In this document: positions 21,418 to 30,956 of the stretch, one piece after another
Layout of the letters: the number at the start of each line of letters is the position of its first letter
Position numbering within the stretch: the first letter of the stretch is position 1
Origin: Lachnospiraceae bacterium
Lineage (GTDB): Bacteria > Bacillota > Clostridia > Lachnospirales > Lachnospiraceae
Length of the DNA: 40,494 nt
Assembly: GCA_003862155.1 (NCBI GenBank)
Contig: QOUV01000017.1
Span: 1-40,494, forward strand
Direction: 5' to 3'
The notes under the pieces: generated by a model
What the model saw: only the letters and a program-made list of their open reading frames with translations
Told to the model about the DNA's origin: nothing
Database searches by the model: none
Program-made: the position numbers and the translations under genes

Positions 21418-22152
21418 TCAGCCGAAGATTACAGTGTAAAGAACAGCTGCTACTATTCCTCCTAAGATAGGAGCAAAGATTGGGATCCATGCATATCCCC
21501 AGTCCGGATCCTTCTCGCCTGGTATTGGAAGAAGTGCATAAGCAAGTCTCGGTCCAAAGTCTCTTGCGCCGTTCATAGCGTATCCTGTCAGACCGCCAAG
21601 AGAACCACCGATTGAAACGATTACTGCATATACAAGGAACCAGTTCATTCCTGACTTAGCTGCAACTGTGTTTCCGATGCCATCAAGTGTGAAGACAAGA
21701 AGGAAGCCGCATACAAACTCTGAAAGGAAGTTAAGTCCAACGTTACGAACTGAAGGAGCTGTGCAGAAAACGCCGCGCTTTGTAGCCATGTCGTCTGTAG
21801 CTTTGAACTGATCGTGGAAAAGTACGAACAGGATGCAGGCTGCAAGGAAAGCTCCGATGAACTGAGCTACGATATAGCCGGCTGCCATGCTGGCTGTGAA
21901 TTTTCCATCACCGTGCATAATGCTTGAAACTAATGCGCCGATAGTAACTGTCGGGTTGAAATGTGATCCTGAAACTGCTCCGAATGTATAAGCCGGAAGC
22001 AGAACTGCAAGGCCCCATCCAAGGATTATCTGAACGGATCCACCGCCATTCATTCCTGATTTTTTAAGATTTACATTACAGCAGACACCGTCTCCAAGGA
22101 TGATCATGATCATCGTTCCGAGACACTCTGCAAGAAACATTTGAGCTGTCAT
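21418..22152 (-). CDS. glpF: glycerol facilitator, aquaporin family with altered NPA motifs
   Basis: This is a 244-residue MIP-family channel with six helices and two half-helices. The first signature reads SGSHFNPTVTIGALV (Asn66-Pro67-Thr68) and the second YAMNGARDFGPRLAYALLP (Asn194-Gly195-Ala196). Both differ from the canonical NPA, though the Asn residues are kept. The Arg-Asp-Phe-Gly-Pro-Arg stretch after the second is the aquaglyceroporin form with the selectivity-filter Arg. Its place between glpK and the glycerol-3-phosphate oxidising genes supports glycerol uptake. AAAGGGG precedes the start. Confidence 0.9.
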   Translation of the reverse strand: MTAQMFLAECLGTMIMIILGDGVCCNVNLKKSGMNGGGSVQIILGWGLAVLLPAYTFGAVSGSHFNPTVTIGALVSSIMHGDGKFTASMAAGYIVAQFIGAFLAACILFVLFHDQFKATDDMATKRGVFCTAPSVRNVGLNFLSEFVCGFLLVFTLDGIGNTVAAKSGMNWFLVYAVIVSIGGSLGGLTGYAMNGARDFGPRLAYALLPIPGEKDPDWGYAWIPIFAPILGGIVAAVLYTVIFG

Positions 22153-22215
22153 GTTTATACCCCTTTCTCAATAAGGAATTAACCTGTTGAAAAAACTCTT
22201 ATAACCTCTTAGTAA

Positions 22216-23820
<1,605 letters not shown>

Positions 23821-23840
23821 TCAGAGGGACACAGGCCCGA

Positions 23841-24419
23841 TTACAGGAACCAGACCTTTTCATTAGTGGTGGAGATCGCGACAGCTCCACCATTTAATGC
23901 GCTGAGAACTTCATCCTTCGTTCTGATCAGGCCCCCAGCCATGATCGGAACTCTACTGATCTCATCGATTTGTTTTATAACTGACGGGAGGATCACTCCC
24001 GGAAGGATCTCTATAATATCCGACTGGACCATCCCCGGCTGCGACTGCTTCTTGATATTATCAAGTGCGATCGAATCCAGCACGAAGTACCTTAGAACGG
24101 TATTCAGTCCAAGCTTTCTCGCATACTGCATCAGCGGAACCTTCGTAGTAATGATACCGTCCGCATCAGTATATCTTCGGATAAAATCAACGGCCGCTGT
24201 CTTGGAGCTCAGTCCGTTGATCAGATCAATGTGCACCATAGCGATCTTGTTGTGCTCTTTTATCTTCTTTACAATTCCCGGAATCGTAGCCACTTCCCCA
24301 TAAAGAATGAATACTGCTTCAGAATCTGCTTTAAATGACTTCTCCAATCCCTCATCCGACTTGGCTGCGGTAATGATCGGATCTGCACTGATTCTGTCTA
24401 TAAATTCTCTGTGGTCCAT
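23841..24419 (-). CDS. glpP: glycerol-3-phosphate-responsive antiterminator GlpP
   Basis: This is a 192-residue single-domain TIM-barrel-like protein. VFILYGEVATIPGIVKKIKE, VHIDLINGLSSKTAAVDFI, GIITTKVPLMQYARKLGL, then EILPGVILPSVIKQI and PIMAGGLIRTKDEV are the GlpP blocks. In Bacillus, GlpP bound to glycerol-3-phosphate binds the leader mRNA of glp genes and lets polymerase pass a terminator. Here it is the first gene of the glycerol cluster and itself lies behind a leader terminator (24441-24480). This suggests that it controls its own operon. The length is normal. Confidence 0.95.
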   Translation of the reverse strand: MDHREFIDRISADPIITAAKSDEGLEKSFKADSEAVFILYGEVATIPGIVKKIKEHNKIAMVHIDLINGLSSKTAAVDFIRRYTDADGIITTKVPLMQYARKLGLNTVLRYFVLDSIALDNIKKQSQPGMVQSDIIEILPGVILPSVIKQIDEISRVPIMAGGLIRTKDEVLSALNGGAVAISTTNEKVWFL

Positions 24420-24440
24420 AATTCCTCCCGTTTATGGCAC

Positions 24441-24480
24441 AAAAAAAAGCATGATGGTACATTCTATAAATCCACCATAC
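24441..24480 (-). terminator. leader terminator upstream of glpP
   Basis: On the minus strand GTATGGTGG (24480-24472) pairs fully with CCATCATGC (24457-24449), with two U-G pairs, around a 14-base loop. Eight T residues follow (24448-24441). It lies between the promoter at 24545-24573 and the glpP start, so it can cut off the whole glycerol cluster. Confidence 0.85.
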
Positions 24481-24544
24481 TCTCATCTCGCTTGGCTTAT
24501 CAATATTAAGTTATCAAATCTTTCTATCTCTCCCGACATCAAGT

Positions 24545-24573
24545 ATGATACCACAGCCTATATAAAAAATCAA
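24545..24573 (-). promoter_or_regulatory. promoter of the glycerol cluster
   Basis: On the minus strand TTGATT (24573-24568) and TATCAT (24550-24545) are separated by 17 bases. The resulting leader of about 120 bases ends in the terminator at 24441-24480. Confidence 0.6.
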
Positions 24574-24857
24574 CAATAATTTTTAAAATTTTTATTTTTT
24601 GTTGTGATATGTTACAAATAGCTAACAGTTCGAATGTTATTTATTGTGCATTTCGAATAGTTTAACTATTTTGTCTCATTTTTCATATGTGCAATTTTTA
24701 TATCTCGTCATTTAGAAACTGTTTGATCTCGGGTATCGCTGACGCGCGCCTGGCGTCCTGTTCTGTGACATCGCGCTGCCAAAAGCAGGACAAAAGTAGC
24801 TGTACTGTCCCATTAATAAAGTACTTTGTAAAATACCATCTTTTTTACAGGCATTTA
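24574..24857. other. intergenic region between the glycerol and polysaccharide operons
   Basis: It is AT-rich to about 24710. A GC-richer part at 24720-24812 follows, where GTCCTG (24754-24759) can pair with CAGGAC (24786-24791). The degenerate palindrome at 24787-24812 overlaps that hairpin. No gene is visible. Confidence 0.5.
24787..24812. repeat. degenerate relative of the 31-bp palindrome
   Basis: AGGACAAAAGTAGCTGTACTGTCCCA resembles the 31-mer ends of the 14514-15969 element: both have GGACAAAA at one side and TACTGTCCCA at the other, with a shortened centre. Confidence 0.45.
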
Positions 24858-24886
24858 TTGACAGGATTCAAGCTGAGAAGTATAAT
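24858..24886 (+). promoter_or_regulatory. consensus sigma-A promoter of the polysaccharide operon
   Basis: TTGACA (24858-24863), exactly 17 bases, then TATAAT (24881-24886). Both boxes are perfect, about 40 bases before the cpsB-like start, so strong expression is expected. Confidence 0.88.
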
Positions 24887-24927
24887 GTCAAGCGTATAAA
24901 ATATGCTGAGAAAAAGGGAGATGCACG

Positions 24928-25674
24928 TTGTCAGACATTTATGATTTTCATTCGCATATACTTCCGGGGATAGATGACGGAAGCCGGGACATAGAAATGA
25001 CCAGGCAGATGCTCGCCATGGAGGTGGATCAGGGAGTGAATCATATTTTGTTTACTCCACACTTCTATGCACAGCAGCAGTCATTTTCGCAGTTTGCGGA
25101 GAACAGGCAGCACGCTCTCGATAAGACAGCAGAGCTTATCAGCGGTATGGATGCTAAGCTTAAGTACAGGGCAGCGGCTGAGACATATTTTTTCAAAGGC
25201 ATAAGTGAAGCCGGGATACTCGATGATCTGTGCATGCAGACAGAGGACAAGAGAGTGCTTTTTCTTGAGATGCCATTTACGCAGTGGAAGACATCGATGT
25301 ATGATGAGGTGGAACCCATTATACGAAAGCGGCAGCTTACAGTAGTGCTCGTACATATCGAGCGCTTTGCAGGATTCCAGAAGGACAGGGGGGTCTGGGA
25401 TGCGATTCTTGATCTCCCATTGATTCTTCAGCACAACGGAGAGTTCTTCACTCACGGAAAGTTCGGACTTTTTGGCAGAGAAGGAAGATTAGCGAAAGAG
25501 ACTATGACAGGAGATCGTCCACTGATACTTGGAACGGACGCCCACAACACCACGAGCAGACACCCGAATCTGGGCCATGCCCGAGAAGTCATAGAGAAGA
25601 AGTTCGGGAGAGAGACATTAGATGAGATAGACCAAAGGAGCAAGGCTTTATGGGCAGAAGGCACGACAGAGTAA
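24928..25674 (+). CDS. CpsB/YwqE-type tyrosine-protein phosphatase (PHP fold)
   Basis: This is a 248-residue PHP-family phosphatase. YDFHSHILPGIDDGSRD binds the metal cluster, with further ligands in LFTPHFYAQQ, HIERFAG and LGTDAHNTTSRHPNL. It removes phosphate from the tyrosine-rich tail of the CpsD-type kinase encoded three genes downstream, which sets capsule or exopolysaccharide chain assembly. The start is TTG at 24928, seven bases after AAGGGAG; the ATG at 24921 is out of frame and no in-frame ATG precedes the metal motif. The gene overlaps the next by 25 bases. Confidence 0.9.
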   Translation: MSDIYDFHSHILPGIDDGSRDIEMTRQMLAMEVDQGVNHILFTPHFYAQQQSFSQFAENRQHALDKTAELISGMDAKLKYRAAAETYFFKGISEAGILDDLCMQTEDKRVLFLEMPFTQWKTSMYDEVEPIIRKRQLTVVLVHIERFAGFQKDRGVWDAILDLPLILQHNGEFFTHGKFGLFGREGRLAKETMTGDRPLILGTDAHNTTSRHPNLGHAREVIEKKFGRETLDEIDQRSKALWAEGTTE

Positions 25675-26684
25675 ATGTCCTCGTTGCAGTGATCGTAGCT
25701 GTGGCAGCCGTAGCCCTTATATTTTTTGCTTTTAAAGCATTGGGCGACAAAAGCCGTAAGAAAACGGTAAGCAGCCCGAGCGCCGATGCATCAGCAGATG
25801 CCATCGAGGGACCGGTCATAACGCTTGGTCACAAGAAATACACTTATTCGGATGACATCACGAACTTCCTTATTATAGGAACTGATCACAGTGGAAGCTA
25901 CACCACGAAGGCGAAAGGCAGGAATTACCAGGGAGAGATGGCGGATTTTCTCCTTATCATATCTGTAAATGATACGAAAGGCACCTACACTCTCCTTCCG
26001 ATAGACAGGGATACACTTACAGAAGTCGACATGATGACGACAGACGGTAAGTCATACGCATCGGCGACGGAGCAGATCTGCACCGCTCACTGGTACGGCG
26101 GAAATGAGAAGCAGAGCTGCAGGAATACAGTAAAGGCAGTATCGAGGTTTCTCGGAAACCTTCCGATCAAAGGTTATTACAGCATCGGAATGGATTCGAT
26201 AAAGGCGATAAATCATTCAGTTGACGGCGTTACAGTTACAGTGAAAGGTGATTTCAGTACTATTGATCCGTCACTCAAGGAAGGTGCGACGATTCATCTC
26301 ACGGATGATCAGGCATTTCACTACGTTCATGAGAGAATGTATATGCCGGACGATAACACGAACTCCGCACGAATGGAGAGACAGCAGGGTTATCTGGACG
26401 GCTTTATCAAAGCTGCGAAGGCGCAGATGAAGAAAAAGCCTTCATTTGCTAATGACCTGTATAGAAAGCTTGAGGATCTGTCAGTAACCAATATGAACGG
26501 TCATCAGATCAGCTACCTGATCAACACCTTCGCTATGAAGGATATGACGGGCACCCTTCACATTGACGGCAGCTATAAGGAGGGCAAAATCCTCGATGAC
26601 AAGGAAAAGCATGGAATGTTCACAGCAGATAAGTCTTCTATATATGACTGTCTTAACGAAATGCTTGGATTAGAAGATAAATGA
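25650..26684 (+). CDS. LytR-CpsA-Psr (LCP) family glycopolymer transferase
   Basis: This is a 344-residue protein with one N-terminal membrane helix (about 8-30), a short Ser/Ala-rich linker and an extracellular LCP domain. NFLIIGTDHSG, MADFLLIISVND and LLPIDRDTLTEV are the first conserved blocks. FHYVHERMYMP and NSARMERQQGYL hold the basic residues that grip the lipid pyrophosphate. Enzymes of the family attach glycopolymers from undecaprenyl carriers to peptidoglycan. The start at 25650 has AAAGGAG nine bases upstream and lies inside the end of the phosphatase gene. The final Arg of the canonical LCP core appears as Arg in RMERQQ. Confidence 0.88.
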   Translation: MGRRHDRVNVLVAVIVAVAAVALIFFAFKALGDKSRKKTVSSPSADASADAIEGPVITLGHKKYTYSDDITNFLIIGTDHSGSYTTKAKGRNYQGEMADFLLIISVNDTKGTYTLLPIDRDTLTEVDMMTTDGKSYASATEQICTAHWYGGNEKQSCRNTVKAVSRFLGNLPIKGYYSIGMDSIKAINHSVDGVTVTVKGDFSTIDPSLKEGATIHLTDDQAFHYVHERMYMPDDNTNSARMERQQGYLDGFIKAAKAQMKKKPSFANDLYRKLEDLSVTNMNGHQISYLINTFAMKDMTGTLHIDGSYKEGKILDDKEKHGMFTADKSSIYDCLNEMLGLEDK

Positions 26685-26701
26685 TATAAAGGAAAATAAA
26701 A

Positions 26702-27532
26702 GTGAGCAACGATCGCAAAACTATAAACGAAAATCAGGTATCAGACGATAAAGCAAATGACGAGATTGAGATCGACTTAGGAGAACTGTTTTATTACTTC
26801 AGGGCCCGCCTGTTGACGATCATCCTCTTCTTCATCTTTGGAGCGCTTGCAGCGGGAGCTGTCACACACTACATGATCACCCCGAAGTATACAGCCACCA
26901 GCAAGCTATACATGGTATCATCTTCGTCAAAGTCGGTCGTGGATATATCTGATTTTAATATCGGAACTTCACTTTCGCAGGACTATGTAGAGGTTTTAAA
27001 GACCAGACCTGTATATGAATCAGTCATAGAGAAGCTTCATCTCAAGTACACCTATGATGATCTGGCAGCTATGATAAATACCTCCGTAGTTGGAGAGACA
27101 CGAATAGTACAGATTGATGTGACAGATGAGGACCCGAACGAGGCCAAAAGCATCGCGAATGCGGTTGCAGATGCTGCCGTCGAGCAGGTCCCTAAGACGA
27201 TGGATACGTCGGAGCCGCACATCATCGAGCCGGCTATCGTACCTGATGCTCCGTCATCACCAAATCTTCTGAGGAATATCGTTATAGGCGGATTCATAGG
27301 GCTCGTACTTATACTTGTTATCTATACCGTACGATTTGTATCAGATGATACCTTCCAGTCCGAAGATGATGTCGAGAAAATGTTCGGTATCATGCCTCTT
27401 ACAGTTATCCCGGAGGCCGATATTGGTATACTGAACGAGAAGAATGAGTCCGATGATGACGACAGGAAGAACCGTTGGAAGGCAAGACGAAATGCCAGAG
27501 GTCGGAAACGGCCTGAAAGACATAAGAAATAA
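26702..27532 (+). CDS. CpsC/YveK-type polysaccharide co-polymerase (Wzz domain)
   Basis: The 276-residue protein has a first membrane helix (about 38-60), an outside Wzz domain beginning YMITPKYTATSKLYMVS and a second helix (about 195-218) preceded by PDAPSSPNLLRN, the proline-rich signature of the family. A cytoplasmic tail rich in Asp then Lys/Arg follows. It activates the cognate kinase and sets polymer length. The start is GTG at 26702 after AAAGGAAAATAAAA. No polymerase, flippase or glycosyltransferase genes are adjacent, so those lie elsewhere. Confidence 0.88.
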   Translation: MSNDRKTINENQVSDDKANDEIEIDLGELFYYFRARLLTIILFFIFGALAAGAVTHYMITPKYTATSKLYMVSSSSKSVVDISDFNIGTSLSQDYVEVLKTRPVYESVIEKLHLKYTYDDLAAMINTSVVGETRIVQIDVTDEDPNEAKSIANAVADAAVEQVPKTMDTSEPHIIEPAIVPDAPSSPNLLRNIVIGGFIGLVLILVIYTVRFVSDDTFQSEDDVEKMFGIMPLTVIPEADIGILNEKNESDDDDRKNRWKARRNARGRKRPERHKK

Positions 27533-27562
27533 GCTGCATGGCAGCAGGAGGATAAGGAAGTA

Positions 27563-28321
27563 ATGCAGGAGATAGAGATTAGTAACATGGTCGAGCTTCC
27601 ATATGCAGTAGAGGAAGCGCTTAACCGCCTGCGTATAAATGTCGGATTCATGGGAAGCGATGTGAAGAAGATAATGGTCACATCTACTACCCCGAATGAG
27701 GGAAAAAGCTTTATTTCCATGCAGCTTTTCGCACAGATGGCAAAGAGCGGAAGCAGATCACTTCTTATCGACTGTGATCTCCGGAAGTCCCAGATGACTG
27801 AGAAGTACGGATTGAAGCTTTCAAATGATAAGTCCACTTCAAAGAACTCGAAGCTGGCGAAGGGGACAGCTTACTGCCTCTCCCACAATGACGATTTTAA
27901 TGAGAGCATCTATTCGATAAAAAACCTTGAAAACGGCTTTTTGATGCCAAATACTGATAACGTCATCAATCCATCTATGCTTTTTGAGCAGGAGAGATTT
28001 CAAGAACTGCTCGAATATGCATCGAATGAATACAGATATACATTTCTGGATGTTCCACCATTGGACCTGGTAGCCGATGGCGAACAGATTGGAAGCAAGT
28101 GTGATGGAGCCATCCTGGTTGTACGAGGTGGCATCACATCGAAAAATATGGTAAAACAGTCCGTAATGCAGCTTGAGCGCGCCGGATGCCCGCTTCTTGG
28201 TATTGTCCTTAACCGAGTCAAAGGTTCGAAGAGCGGTTACTACTACAAGAAATATGGTGGTTATTACGGCAAGCATAAGTACTACGGAAAGAATGAGTAC
28301 TATTACGGTAAAAAGAAATAA
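27563..28321 (+). CDS. CpsD/YwqD-type bacterial tyrosine kinase
   Basis: This is a 252-residue BY-kinase. Walker A is STTPNEGKSF (41-50), Walker A' is LLIDCDLRKS (67-76) and Walker B is YTFLDVPPL. The tail after LNRVKGSKSG holds eleven tyrosines in about 28 residues, alternating with Lys and Gly, the target of autophosphorylation in trans. The upstream CpsC-type protein activates it and the CpsB-type phosphatase resets it. It follows cpsC by 30 bases. Confidence 0.93.
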   Translation: MQEIEISNMVELPYAVEEALNRLRINVGFMGSDVKKIMVTSTTPNEGKSFISMQLFAQMAKSGSRSLLIDCDLRKSQMTEKYGLKLSNDKSTSKNSKLAKGTAYCLSHNDDFNESIYSIKNLENGFLMPNTDNVINPSMLFEQERFQELLEYASNEYRYTFLDVPPLDLVADGEQIGSKCDGAILVVRGGITSKNMVKQSVMQLERAGCPLLGIVLNRVKGSKSGYYYKKYGGYYGKHKYYGKNEYYYGKKK

Positions 28322-28439
28322 TCCCGGTATCGCCATGCAGAAGCATGTAGATATACCTCTTTAGTTAAAAGAGGGAAAATAATATTTTTTTAGAGTCCCT
28401 ATCGCATGATAGAACGATTCGGGCGGAAAGGAGTTTTTC

Positions 28440-29225
28440 ATGAAATTTTCTATCAAGAGAGTACTTGCTGCAACAATGGCCGCAGCTACAGTACTTACAG
28501 CAGCTCCTGCAGTAGCTCCTGTAGTTTCATACGCAGCTACATCAAAGAGTTCAGCTGCTAAGGCAAAGGACCAGAAGAAAAAGACGGTTACTGCAAAGAA
28601 CGCAACAGGTGAGAAGGGTCTTTCAAGCTTAAAGGTAAATACTTACAAAGCAGGAAAGGCTACAATCACATCAGTGTCAGTATCAAAAAAGGCTAAGACT
28701 GTTACAATTCCTTCAAAAGTCACTGTTGGTGGAGTTAAGTACAGGGTAACAAGCATTGCCGCAAACGTATTCAAGGGAAAGAAGGTTACAACAATCAATG
28801 TTCCTTCTTCAATCACCTCTGTCGACAAAAAAGCCTTCAAGGGCGTTAAGGGTCTTAAGAAGATAACTTACACTGGCACAAGTGCAAAAGTTGTAAGCGC
28901 TATTAAGGCAGCCCTTAAAAAGTCTAACGTAAAGAAGGTTACAGTTGTCGCATCTGCAACTCCAGGAAAGCCATCATCTCTTAAAGTTAAGGCTGGCAAG
29001 AAGAAGTTTACTGTAACTTACAAGAAAGCTTCAAAGAAGCCATCTAAGTACCAGATTTCTTACAAGAAGAAGGGCGCTAAGAAGTGGACAACAAAGACAG
29101 TTTCTTCTAAGACACTTAAGAAGACTTACAAGGTTAAGAAGGGTACATACCAGGTAAGAGTTCGTGCCGTTAAGGGTTCTCTCAACGGAAAATGGAGCTC
29201 AACTAAGACTGTAAAGGTTAAGTAA
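28440..29225 (+). CDS. secreted lysine-rich BspA/LRR_5-type repeat protein with a C-terminal Fn3-like domain
   Basis: The 261-residue protein begins with a signal peptide (basic start, alanine-rich core, cleavage near SYAAT at about residue 32). A middle part follows, with SVSKKAKTVTIPSKVTVGG, YRVTSIAANVFKGKKVTTI and VPSSITSVDKKAFKGVKGLKKI, the leucine-rich repeats of the BspA group. The end (about 175-261) resembles a fibronectin-III domain. Lysine is extremely abundant. Codons are strongly restricted (AAG, GTT, ACA, CTT), unlike the neighbours, which suggests high expression or separate origin. No LPXTG or choline-binding anchor is seen. The start follows AAAGGAG. It is probably a surface or matrix protein. 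Confidence 0.82.
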   Translation: MKFSIKRVLAATMAAATVLTAAPAVAPVVSYAATSKSSAAKAKDQKKKTVTAKNATGEKGLSSLKVNTYKAGKATITSVSVSKKAKTVTIPSKVTVGGVKYRVTSIAANVFKGKKVTTINVPSSITSVDKKAFKGVKGLKKITYTGTSAKVVSAIKAALKKSNVKKVTVVASATPGKPSSLKVKAGKKKFTVTYKKASKKPSKYQISYKKKGAKKWTTKTVSSKTLKKTYKVKKGTYQVRVRAVKGSLNGKWSSTKTVKVK

Positions 29226-29257
29226 TCTCCCGATTCAGTCTGCTGGAAATGAAATTT

Positions 29258-29305
29258 AGCGGAGAAATCGCCGAAATAAAATCGGCGGTTTCTCCGCTTT
29301 TTTTC
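29258..29305 (+). terminator. terminator of the surface protein gene
   Basis: A 16-bp stem, AGCGGAGAAATCGCCG with CGGCGGTTTCTCCGCT, carries one A-G mismatch and encloses a nine-base loop. It is followed by TTTTTTTC. Confidence 0.92.
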
Positions 29306-29372
29306 ATAAATGGTTCCTCCAAGGCATTTGAGATAATACACGCTACAATTGCAAGAGAATGGTTCAAATAAC

Positions 29373-29408
29373 AAAAAACCCAAGCAGCAGTTTTCACTAC
29401 CACTTGGG
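29373..29408 (-). terminator. terminator of the minus-strand AAA operon
   Basis: On the minus strand CCCAAG (29408-29403) pairs with CTTGGG (29384-29379), with a further GTAG/CTGC helix inside, then TTTTTT. It lies 70 bases beyond the zinc-ribbon gene. Confidence 0.7.
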
Positions 29409-29478
29409 ATCTTATTGATAATTATTCACCAACTATAATCTTATTTGCAAGATCTCAATTTTTATAAAAACAACGTTA

Positions 29479-29688
29479 TCACATTCCCAATAATTTCATT
29501 ATGAGTCTAACTCCTAACACTGCTGCTCTTTTAAAACCAGGAGTATCTGTTAATCTCTCATTACCCTTAATATATACAAGGGTAACTTTCCCACAATATG
29601 GACAAGTTAGATTTATCTGCGTTATGCCACGTTCCGCATCATAAAATAATTGCTTTTTACATGCTGGACATTGATAAGTTATTTGCAT
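29479..29688 (-). CDS. small zinc-ribbon protein
   Basis: This is a 69-residue protein with two Cys pairs, CPACKKQL and LTCPYCGKVTLVYIKGNE, forming a zinc ribbon (Cys8, Cys11, Cys29, Cys32). A C-terminal hydrophobic helix (AAVLGVRLIMKLLGM) may touch the membrane. It is the last gene before the terminator at 29373-29408 and is separated from the rest of the operon by about 130 bases, so membership is likely but not certain. The family function is unknown to me. Confidence 0.72.
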   Translation of the reverse strand: MQITYQCPACKKQLFYDAERGITQINLTCPYCGKVTLVYIKGNERLTDTPGFKRAAVLGVRLIMKLLGM

Positions 29689-29819
29689 ATTCTTTTCATC
29701 TCATGCTAATTGCTAAAACCTTTACATAGTTCCCAACTAACTCTAATATATAGCATATATGTCATACTGTCAAGGCAAATAGATCGCGTAACTCACCTCG
29801 CTTGGGATATATTTTTTGA

Positions 29820-30176
29820 TTACTGTTTATATTCCATTTCTTGTGACAATGATCCCTGTTCATTGACAGTCTTTACAAACTCATCATCAAACTCATAGGT
29901 CGGAGCAGTTGTCTCCATCGTGACTTTATCATAATGAGTTGCAAGAGGATCCTTTCGATAATAAACCTGTGCCACATTCCGAATCTTATTCATGACCCTG
30001 TCTGCTCTATTTACAGCCTTCTGCATTGCTTTTCTTGCATCGTATCCCAGATACTTCTGAACTACATCTGCTGCCGTATTATTAAGCCAGTCCCTTATAT
30101 CATTCCAAAATCTCTTTATAAGGCTCATGGCAAGAATTCCAACCCCAACTATTGCGGCTAATACAAAAACAAACAT
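29820..30176 (-). CDS. small one-helix membrane protein
   Basis: This is a 118-residue protein with an N-terminal membrane helix (FVFVLAAIVGVGILAMSLI, residues 2-20), a basic amphipathic part (RFWNDIRDW) and a charged cytoplasmic tail. No known domain is recognisable. It starts three bases after the stop of the M48-like gene, so it is translated from the same message. The tail contains YRKDPLATHYDK and ends in an acidic EFDDEFVKTVNEQG. A membrane anchor for the other operon products is a plausible inference. Confidence 0.72.
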   Translation of the reverse strand: MFVFVLAAIVGVGILAMSLIKRFWNDIRDWLNNTAADVVQKYLGYDARKAMQKAVNRADRVMNKIRNVAQVYYRKDPLATHYDKVTMETTAPTYEFDDEFVKTVNEQGSLSQEMEYKQ

Positions 30177-30179
30177 TTT

Positions 30180-30956
30180 TCATTCCATCCTTTCCATCAT
30201 TGCTTTCATACCACGCTCCGACTCTGCATACGCCATTAGATTCTGTAACCTGTGTGGTGCATATGGGACAGGTTCATCAGCTTTGGTATGGTTATAGAAG
30301 ACATCATTCAATTCGTTTATCTCTGAAGCCTGAGCTATAAATTCCTTAATGTCAACCTGCTCTGCCAGCGCCACACTGTTCAGAACCATTTTCAGTACCG
30401 CATAAACAGAAGCCTTAATACTGCCACATGACAAATACCCATAGTTATCTGCCGTAAAATTTGCTATCCTGTACCAGTGATAAAATGACAGCTTTGAAAC
30501 TTCCTCAAACTCTTCTGGTGCAAGTGCTTTAATACCCTTAAATCTCTCTTCCATCATAGTCTTCTGCTTTGTTACACCATCAGTGATCTTATACACTTCT
30601 CTTGCCAGTACAAATCGCAATTCTTCCTCTGAAAAATCAGCTATCGTCTTTGCAGAGATCTCTATCCATGGATTGCTTATTCCGTAGCTCTCCGCGCCAT
30701 AATAGTATTCCTCATACACATAGACAGGAACAACAGTCGATCTACTCTCATGCCTGTATATATCTTCCATTATCTCCCACACATTGTGGAACTGCTTCTC
30801 TGTAACCCTCACAGTTTTTCCCAGAAGGTCTGGGCGTCTGCTCTTATACTCCACGTTATCATAGGTATTTTCAATATCCTTCTGAAAAGAAACACCATCT
30901 TTATATTTTTCAAATGCTGCGTCTTGAAGAGGATGCACATAATCTTTTCGTTCCAT
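30180..30956 (-). CDS. M48-like protein lacking the HExxH zinc motif
   Basis: The 258-residue protein follows the layout of M48-type peptidases. A beta-strand run (VVPVYVYEEYYYG) is followed by a helix ELRFVLAREVYKI (113-125) at the place of the active-site helix. TADNYGYLSCGSIKASVYAVLKM (168-190) stands at the place of the third-ligand helix (usually E-x-x-AD), and a late PHRLQNLMAYAES (234-246) at the HP/R segment. In active enzymes the first helix reads HELGH; here it is Arg119-Glu-Val-Tyr-Lys123, so both zinc histidines are gone. I infer an inactive relative used for binding. The start shares one base with the TPR stop (TAATG). Sequence similarity was judged by eye only. Confidence 0.55.
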   Translation of the reverse strand: MERKDYVHPLQDAAFEKYKDGVSFQKDIENTYDNVEYKSRRPDLLGKTVRVTEKQFHNVWEIMEDIYRHESRSTVVPVYVYEEYYYGAESYGISNPWIEISAKTIADFSEEELRFVLAREVYKITDGVTKQKTMMEERFKGIKALAPEEFEEVSKLSFYHWYRIANFTADNYGYLSCGSIKASVYAVLKMVLNSVALAEQVDIKEFIAQASEINELNDVFYNHTKADEPVPYAPHRLQNLMAYAESERGMKAMMERME

